Translations under genes and position numbers: made by a program | In this document: piece after piece, positions 46,158 through 51,154 of the stretch | Layout of the letters: the number at the start of each line of letters is the position of its first letter | Numbering within the stretch: the stretch's first letter is position 1 | Assembly: GCF_010686655.1 (NCBI RefSeq) | Contig: NZ_JAAGVY010000037.1 | Location: 1 to 51,154, forward strand | Origin: Cryomorpha ignava | GTDB taxonomy: Bacteria; Bacteroidota; Bacteroidia; Flavobacteriales_D; Cryomorphaceae | DNA: 51,154 bases | Reading direction: 5' to 3' | Notes under the pieces: model-generated | Seen by the model: the letters and a program-made list of their open reading frames with translations, nothing else | Told to the model about the DNA's origin: nothing | The model's database searches: none

Positions 46158-47564
46158 TTAAGATTTCTGCATTTTAAGGGAGAATCTTAGATTAATGAAT
46201 TCAGCTGGTCTTACCGGAGCAAGTCCTATTTCCACTATCAAGTTTCCTTCCTGTGTGTCATAAGCAGTCATGGTTTGTCCCAGGCCAACATTTACAAAAT
46301 ATGCATGTTCGGGTTTGGCACCGCCAAGAGCCCCGGCTCGCCAAAGGGTATTGAGGTAGTTTTCTATCATTGCCTTTATTTTTATCCAGGTATTCGCATC
46401 ATTCGGTTCAAAAACAAAGCGCTCTGAAGCTTTTTTGACAGATTTTTCTACCATGTTAAAGAAACGGCGCACTGAGATGTATCTCCACTCATTGTCATTT
46501 CCAGCCAGCGTGCGGGCACCCCAAATCATAACTCCTTGCCCTACAAAGCTTCGAATGGCATTGATCGATTTTCCGGTGGAGCTAATATTGAGATCGGCTT
46601 GTTCCATGTCATTAATTTTTAGCGTAGGAGCCATTACCTTGTTAAGTGAAACATTGGCTGGAGCCTTCCACACGCCTCTGGAATTGTCAACTCGGGTGTA
46701 AGCACCTGCAACGGCAGCGCTGGGTGGCAATTCAAGCTTGATGCCATCTATGATTTTCTTTATTTCGAGATACAAATCCTTATACTTTCCATCATCTTTA
46801 TGATACAGAGATGACTCATTTTTATTCGGATCCTCCAAAATAGACTCTTCTCTATGCCTTAATACATGTTTCTCATCGTTTAACATCACCTTTATTTTAT
46901 CATCAGCAGAGGTATAAGTGAGGGTTGTAAGCAATGAAGGAAAGTAAGCTGCGCCATATTTTAAATCATTCATGCCAATGGCAAACCGGAACTCAATCGC
47001 AGATTCTGAAATCGTATTTGTTTGTTTTTTAGACTCTTCAACATCGCAGATAAGGAAGCGGTCTTTCCTTTTTGCACATTGGGCAAGTGCTGCCTTGTAC
47101 AATTCTGCAGGCTCTTCACTGTTTTTGCGGCTGGCTGCATCAGGAAAGACGATCAAAGTTGGTAAATCTTCTTCATCGAGCAGACTGAGACCTTCGATCA
47201 TTGCTTGGTTTTTTACGGTGTCCTTTCCATCGTCATAATTTCCCACGGATATGATGAAGCAATCGCCACCCCCATTGGCAAAAAACATTTCGAGCATATA
47301 AAACATTCTATAGGTCGGAGTGGTCCATATTTTCGGGGCAGTAATTATTCTGTTTTTGTTTATTTCAAATTTCCCAATTTCCTTTTGAAAAGGTCCTCCG
47401 AAACCATTTCTATATTCTGTGATAGACCTCATCCTGGTTGGCACATTAGTCCCTTTTTCTGTATATCCTATAAATGCGGGAATGGCTGTCTCCACTTGAG
47501 CAACCGAAGGGGGGAGGCTGGAAATCTCATTGATGTAAACTCCGGGTGTTTTGTATTTGGCCAT
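46158..47564 (-). CDS. phage-type contractile tail sheath protein
   Basis: 468 residues. It opens KYKTPGVYINEISSLPPSVA, the standard start of sheath proteins of contractile tails, including phage-derived particles and extracellular contractile injection systems; VETAIPAFIGYTEKG follows. The C-terminal domain carries MIWGARTLAGNDNEWRYISV, VRRFFNMVEKSVKKASERFV and the last strands GLAPVRPAEFINLRFSLKMQ, which interlock neighbouring subunits. The protein is full length with no lesion. No tube, baseplate, spike or ATPase gene is found within the window, so its partners must be elsewhere. Confidence 0.9.
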   Translation of the reverse strand: MAKYKTPGVYINEISSLPPSVAQVETAIPAFIGYTEKGTNVPTRMRSITEYRNGFGGPFQKEIGKFEINKNRIITAPKIWTTPTYRMFYMLEMFFANGGGDCFIISVGNYDDGKDTVKNQAMIEGLSLLDEEDLPTLIVFPDAASRKNSEEPAELYKAALAQCAKRKDRFLICDVEESKKQTNTISESAIEFRFAIGMNDLKYGAAYFPSLLTTLTYTSADDKIKVMLNDEKHVLRHREESILEDPNKNESSLYHKDDGKYKDLYLEIKKIIDGIKLELPPSAAVAGAYTRVDNSRGVWKAPANVSLNKVMAPTLKINDMEQADLNISSTGKSINAIRSFVGQGVMIWGARTLAGNDNEWRYISVRRFFNMVEKSVKKASERFVFEPNDANTWIKIKAMIENYLNTLWRAGALGGAKPEHAYFVNVGLGQTMTAYDTQEGNLIVEIGLAPVRPAEFINLRFSLKMQKS

Positions 47565-47931
47565 ACCGATGGGTTATTGGTTAATTGTCAGTAAATACTT
47601 ATCATTTTCACTTTTACTCACTTGATAATAAGGCGTAGAAGTACCTTTTATATCTACGTTTCAAGTTTCTAAATTAATAAACCATCCCCGGTTTCCGCCA
47701 TTTTTATTTCAGAATATATCCAATTGAAGAAAGTTGGGATTTGCTGTTAATTACTCGTCACTGTTTGAAAAAGGGTTAAATATGGAGCGTTGCCTTTCAC
47801 CACAGTGTGAGGAGGTTTAGACTTGGGTACAAAACGATGGAGCAATAAAATCAATTTGACCACAAAGTTGAAACCACATAGTAAATCATGAGAAAATAAC
47901 ACTACTTTTGCGCCCGCAAATAAATTTTGAC
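47565..47931. promoter_or_regulatory. divergent intergenic region with promoter TACTTTTG
   Basis: 367 nt between the sheath gene and the J-domain gene. TACTTTTG at 47903-47910 is the -7 element for the plus-strand gene, 21 nt before its ATG; the upstream TTG-like element is not clear. I see no hairpin or gene in the rest. Confidence 0.5.
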
Positions 47932-48381
47932 ATGAAGCGCATAAACGAATACAAAAAACTCTTTGGAGTAGAAAAGGAAATCGATTTGAAGACCTTAAAA
48001 AAGAGTTACCGCGATTTAGTAAAAGAGTGGCATCCCGACAAATTTCAAAACGGAGATGACTTACAAGTTGAGGCAGAAATTCAAAGCCGAAGAATTATAG
48101 ATGGGTATCATTTTTTGGTAAGTATAGCTCCGGAAACTACTGCCGCTAATTTAGCCACCTACACAGAAACCATTACTAACTCGGGGATTGCAGATTACAC
48201 GCACAAGGGTTTATTGCTCAAAATTACTTTTGTTGATGGATCCACTTACGAATATTTTGGTGTGACCAGACATGTCTATATTAAAATGGTAAATAGCAAT
48301 ACGGTAAACCGCTTTGCCAAACGCACTATTTATCCCAACTATCTTTACAGAAAATCGAAAGAAAGTTTGGTAGAGGCTTAA
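47932..48381 (+). CDS. J-domain protein fused to a KTSC domain
   Basis: 149 residues. The N-terminal J-domain is compact, with LKKSYRDLVKEWHPDKF carrying the HPD motif (residues 34-36) that stimulates DnaK ATPase. The C-terminal about 70 residues are a KTSC domain: SGIADYTHKGLLLKITFVDG, then STYEYFGVTRHVYIKM and the ending FAKRTIYPNYLYRK. KTSC domains are named for lysyl-tRNA synthetase association and often bind RNA-linked proteins. The upstream TTG at 47908 overlaps the promoter, so the ATG at 47932 is taken as the start. Confidence 0.87.
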   Translation: MKRINEYKKLFGVEKEIDLKTLKKSYRDLVKEWHPDKFQNGDDLQVEAEIQSRRIIDGYHFLVSIAPETTAANLATYTETITNSGIADYTHKGLLLKITFVDGSTYEYFGVTRHVYIKMVNSNTVNRFAKRTIYPNYLYRKSKESLVEA

Positions 48382-48446
48382 TTTATCGCTTGGGTTGTCG
48401 GTTTCGCTGTGTGGCTGGCATTCCATGTTTTATTATTTTTTTCTGT

Positions 48447-49019
48447 TCAATTAACTTCAACGCGTGATTTGCGATACAGTAAAGCTTCTAGCCCAATTCT
48501 GATTACCGCCATTGAAGTTACGATAATTGTTGTGTTGGCATCGCCTGCAAGCCCCAATGCAAATATGGCTGTCAGGCCAACGGCTGAAACGATCAGCGCT
48601 TGATAAATCATATTTTGTTCCAATGACTTGTACGATAATGGCAACTTTGACAGCTGCTTTGCATCAAGCAAGTAACTGGCAATTATACCCAGAGTTACGA
48701 TAAGGATAGGTAAGGAAAAATGCTCGAAAATCGACGTGAGCGTATGGGATGAAACCTGAACCCCATCTAAATTCGTCGCAAAATATACGGCAATTGTTCC
48801 TTGAAAAATCAAGATCGGAAGAAAACCGATGATAATTTTCAAGGTTCTGTCATGCATCTTTTTGGATCCATAGCGAAATGCAAAAAAAGAATAGATCGCA
48901 ACCACCAGCAATCCGTCTAAAAGCAAGCTAAATAAAATCATAAAGGCCGAAGGCTCCTGATTTACCAAAAAGTAAATCAAGTAAATGTAGGTGATTGAAA
49001 GGGTAAGGCTCTTTTTCAA
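48447..49019 (-). CDS. polytopic membrane protein, DUF6498-like
   Basis: 190 residues with about six hydrophobic segments (for example SAFMILFSLLLDGLLVVAIY, FLPILIFQGTIAVYFATNL, FSLPILIVTLGIIASYLL). The pattern resembles small integral membrane proteins grouped as DUF6498; no transport motif or catalytic residue stands out. It is a single gene on the minus strand. Function unknown. Confidence 0.6.
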   Translation of the reverse strand: MKKSLTLSITYIYLIYFLVNQEPSAFMILFSLLLDGLLVVAIYSFFAFRYGSKKMHDRTLKIIIGFLPILIFQGTIAVYFATNLDGVQVSSHTLTSIFEHFSLPILIVTLGIIASYLLDAKQLSKLPLSYKSLEQNMIYQALIVSAVGLTAIFALGLAGDANTTIIVTSMAVIRIGLEALLYRKSRVEVN

Positions 49020-49170
49020 AATTGAGTGGGGGCTGCTAAAGTCTAGTATAGGTTACAACCAGTGAATTTACGACTGTGTTGGATATTATTTTGTGCATAG
49101 TTTTGTGGTGGCTTCTTTTCAGATAATCAAAGTTCCGCTATCGGAAGAAATTATTATAATATTCGGATAA

Positions 49171-49560
49171 TCAGATTCCAAGTAATCTTGAAGTTGCTTT
49201 TAAAAGTTCTATAGCCGGTGAATCTGCAAAACATTCTTTGCAACCCGAATACATTATTAAGCAATTAATAAAATCAGTTAGCATGTGAAAGAGCAATCCA
49301 ATTCCAATTACGTTAAAAGGCTTGCGAAAAAAAAGTAAAAGAACATAAATCAACATAGCGTAATACGTATGTAAAAAGTGGAAATTGATGCTACATCTAT
49401 CTGCTTGGAAAATGGGGTTGGCAAACAAATGGTCTAAATCAACCAGCATTGTAGCAATCAGAATTAAATATACTTTTTTCCAATCTTTTCTGAAGAATAA
49501 GAATGCTATAAAGAATGGGAATACAAGGTGCAAAAAGTAATGTATAAATGTCTGCATCAA
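49171..49560 (-). CDS. DUF6122 family membrane protein
   Basis: 129 residues, four hydrophobic segments. Conserved polar residues within the helices (HYFLHLVFPFFIAFLF, MLVDLDHLFANPIFQADRCS, FHFLHTYYAM, LLFHMLTDFINC) give a His/Asp set like that of membrane-bound metal-dependent hydrolases of the YdjM type. It belongs to the Bacteroidota family DUF6122. The reaction is not known; lipid hydrolysis is a guess from the distant relationship. Confidence 0.8.
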   Translation of the reverse strand: MMQTFIHYFLHLVFPFFIAFLFFRKDWKKVYLILIATMLVDLDHLFANPIFQADRCSINFHFLHTYYAMLIYVLLLFFRKPFNVIGIGLLFHMLTDFINCLIMYSGCKECFADSPAIELLKATSRLLGI

Positions 49561-49994
49561 TTCGTCAATCTTATGTTTTTTTCAGCTTGTGTACCGCGAA
49601 AAATGTAAATTTTAAAAGCATCACAAAGGATGCTATGCAATATGCAGAATGTTGGCATAAGTGTTCTATTTTTAAATCAAATACGATCTTAATTGTCAAA
49701 ATTCTTACCACAAGGATAACAATTTAAACGCTCCACGCAAGAGTTTACGGGGTAAACTGTGCAAAGTGCGAGGCAGGAGGACTATGCGCCAACCGCAAGC
49801 TTTTAGCCAATAAGTGACCAAAAGTCGAGCGGACATTCGAAAAACTTAGGGTTAAGTGCTTTAGAAAGGTGCTTGAGTAAGAAGTCCAGCACCAAATATC
49901 GGCAAATCTGCCAAAATATATCACACAAATAAACGATAAACGCAGCGCTTTCCCCAACTTGTCCCGCCTGGGCGGGATAAAGAGAAACCGGATC
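49561..49994. other. gene-free stretch with a GC-rich hairpin
   Basis: Part of a 560 nt gap that ends in the right repeat copy. It holds one perfect hairpin TCCCGCC-TG-GGCGGGA at 49962-49977. Two short open frames on the minus strand (49745-50003) are not supported by any family resemblance or start signal. Confidence 0.5.
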
Positions 49995-50112
49995 CGTCAA
50001 CAAATTATTTTTCGCGCGTGTTTATTTTTTATGGCACTCAAGAGAGAAGTTCATCCCTGGCCTAGCTGTGCCGTCCTTTTCAGTATCGGCGGGATGAATA
50101 CTTAGTTATTGG
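49995..50112. repeat. dispersed repeat, right copy (longer, inverted)
   Basis: 118 nt that match the reverse complement of 367-461. It contains CGCGAAAAATAATTTGTTGACG and TCCCGCCGATACTG on the minus strand, plus about 21 nt (around GGACGGCACAGC) missing in the left copy. It ends at TTAGTTATTGG, next to the DUF3667 gene. Confidence 0.75.
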
Positions 50113-50121
50113 CAGTAGTAT

Positions 50122-50844
50122 TCATTTCATCAATTTTAAAATTCCAACAATTATAATCATTCCTATTAGAATTTGAAATATGAAAATCAGATAGGTTAAT
50201 GTTATTAGTATTATTCTTTTTAAAATGGTTTTATTATCAAAAAACTGGCTGTAAGCCCAAATATTAAATAACATTCCTAATACAATAGGTATTAATATTA
50301 GCGAGCTATCTCTTGTGTTTATAAAACTAAACACTAAATAAATGAGCATTTGCTGTCCTGTTACATAAAGGTTTAATACTAAATGTTCAAAGTAATTATA
50401 CCTTGATTTGAAAAAAACTAAATAGGATGCTAAAGAAAAAAACGGGATAAGAGCTAATACCATATAGGTTGTATTCTTGGACAACCAATTGAAATTTGTG
50501 TTATTAGTTCCTTTAGATGATTCTAGACCAGCAATAAAATCATCCATGAAAGTATCGTTTCCTATCAAATAATTTAATAAGACATAAATTGTAGATGTGA
50601 AAAATATAAAAGCAATAGGTTGGAAATGATTTTTCCTTTTTCCGTTTAAAAATTCTCGTATACTATAACCTGGTCTCGTAAATAATTCTTTTACTGTAAA
50701 AAGAAAACCACGATTTATTTGGAAAATACTATTCGGAATTTCATTAATCAGATATTTGAGATCAACCCTTTTTACATTTGAGTTCTGTCCGCAATTACTA
50801 CAAAAATTACCATCAAAATTCTGTTCACAGTTTTCACAAATCAT
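50122..50844 (-). CDS. DUF3667 zinc-ribbon membrane protein
   Basis: About 240 residues from MICENCEQNF. The N-terminal zinc ribbon CENCEQNFDGNFCSNCGQ holds two CxxC pairs. RGFLFTVKELFTRPGYSIRE follows, the DUF3667 signature, then five hydrophobic segments. The zinc ribbon probably faces the cytoplasm. Function unknown. The frame is open 17 codons further upstream, but the ATG at 50844 places the zinc ribbon at the very start. The gene is bracketed by short inverted repeats (TTGGCAGTA at 50109 and TACTGCCAA at 50881), as a mobile cassette might be. Confidence 0.85.
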   Translation of the reverse strand: MICENCEQNFDGNFCSNCGQNSNVKRVDLKYLINEIPNSIFQINRGFLFTVKELFTRPGYSIREFLNGKRKNHFQPIAFIFFTSTIYVLLNYLIGNDTFMDDFIAGLESSKGTNNTNFNWLSKNTTYMVLALIPFFSLASYLVFFKSRYNYFEHLVLNLYVTGQQMLIYLVFSFINTRDSSLILIPIVLGMLFNIWAYSQFFDNKTILKRIILITLTYLIFIFQILIGMIIIVGILKLMK

Positions 50845-50902
50845 TGTAGTTATATTTTCTTTCGTCTGAGCTGTTAATATTACTGCCAACGGCATGTATT
50901 AG

Positions 50903-50995
50903 CGTAGTGCGGGTTTTCGAAGCACTTACTTTCAATAAACCGTAAAGTTTGTTGCTTGAAAGATATTCATTTTTAGACGTGAAGCCCGCATTACG
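50903..50995. repeat. imperfect inverted repeat upstream of DUF3667
   Basis: CGTAGTGCGGG (50903-50913) and CCCGCATTACG (50985-50995) are complementary over 11 positions with one G-T pair, enclosing 71 nt. No reading frame covers it. Possible recombination or attachment-type structure of the adjacent cassette-like gene. Confidence 0.6.
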
Positions 50996-51019
50996 TTTAT
51001 GAAATGTTACCCTTTGCTA

Positions 51020-51154
51020 TTATTTCACGAGTTGATAATTAATTACTAAAACAGAAGCTGAGATTTGAAGAATTCGCTCCAATTCACGTATCATATCTAC
51101 GGTCAATCTTTTTTTTCGGTTAAGGATTTCTGATACTCGGCTTTTCCCTCCGAT
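51020..51154 (-). CDS. HigA-type antitoxin / XRE regulator, C-terminal end only
   Basis: The gene enters from the right edge; 44 residues and the stop at 51020-51022 are visible. IGGKSRVSEILNRKKRLTVD is the recognition-helix region of HigA-type antitoxins (GxKSRVSEILxxKRxLT), followed by MIRELERILQISASVLV. Such antitoxins repress their operon and neutralise a HigB ribonuclease; in this orientation a toxin gene would lie upstream, beyond the window. A complete domain cannot be confirmed. Confidence 0.75.
   Translation of the reverse strand: MGGKSRVSEILNRKKRLTVDMIRELERILQISASVLVINYQLVK

Noticed and set aside
49745-50003. Two short minus-strand frames near the right repeat
   Set aside because: They overlap each other in different frames, have no recognisable protein features and cover a hairpin.
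50903-50995. Integron attC site
   Set aside because: The stem is present, but the conserved core boxes of attC are not, and no integrase was found.

Overview
The window looks like a chromosomal segment of a member of the phylum Bacteroidota, most likely a marine or freshwater flavobacterium-like lineage. The grounds are: promoters of the form TTG-N18/19-TAnnTTTG instead of sigma-70 boxes; two proteins ending in type IX secretion (T9SS) sorting domains with a YPNP-type motif; several families largely confined to this phylum (DUF6913, DUF6122, DUF6503-like, DUF3667, CreD, Pr6Pr); moderate-to-low GC; and very tight operons with 1-14 nt overlaps. No tRNA, rRNA or CRISPR array was seen.

Layout. 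1-4.1 kb is an accessory, decaying zone: a transposase tail, one copy of a dispersed repeat, a ClC channel and a small membrane protein, a candidate small RNA, a heptamer array, and a broken fic gene behind an intact double palindrome. 4.2-8.1 kb has a reductase, RlmF, a VOC protein, a Crp-type regulator and a ParDE module whose toxin is frameshifted near its end. 8.2-11.7 kb is a minus-strand operon ribD - EamA transporter - YigZ - M42 peptidase. It is separated from the plus-strand operon prmC - outer membrane protein - ligA - DUF6913 - dapA (12.3-17.3 kb) by a 2 x 189 bp tandem repeat. 17.3-21.8 kb holds ArsR, VOC, MiaE and a minus-strand CapD/thioesterase group. 21.9-25.7 kb is the operon gcvT - comB - yggS - HEAT protein - lipoprotein, followed by a strong candidate structured RNA (6S-like). 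26-36.7 kb mixes a fibronectin-type protein, a hibernation factor, a secreted nuclease, an SPFH protein with a 54-residue ribbon-helix-helix partner too short for standard gene lists, CreD, AraC, PRC-barrel, a response regulator and membrane proteins. 36.8-40.9 kb has a lipoprotein, purC-phoH and a SAM hydrolase. 41-45.4 kb has two heptamer arrays, a secreted GH13 amylase and a Kelch protein, both with T9SS tails. 45.5-47.6 kb holds an apparently solitary contractile tail-sheath gene. The right end carries a J-domain/KTSC protein, membrane proteins, the second (inverted) copy of the dispersed repeat, a DUF3667 gene set like a cassette between short inverted repeats, and the tail of a HigA-type antitoxin.

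Most of the coding content is ordinary housekeeping (riboflavin, lysine, purine and glycine pathways, release-factor and rRNA methylation, tRNA hydroxylation, DNA ligation). The unusual signals are in non-coding and decaying DNA: 7-nt-period arrays at four sites with different unit sequences, the 189 bp repeat that stays open on both strands, two candidate small RNAs, the inverted dispersed repeat pair spanning about 49.6 kb, genes disrupted by single-base changes, and the orphan sheath. I did not find a convincing new multi-gene defence or secretion system.
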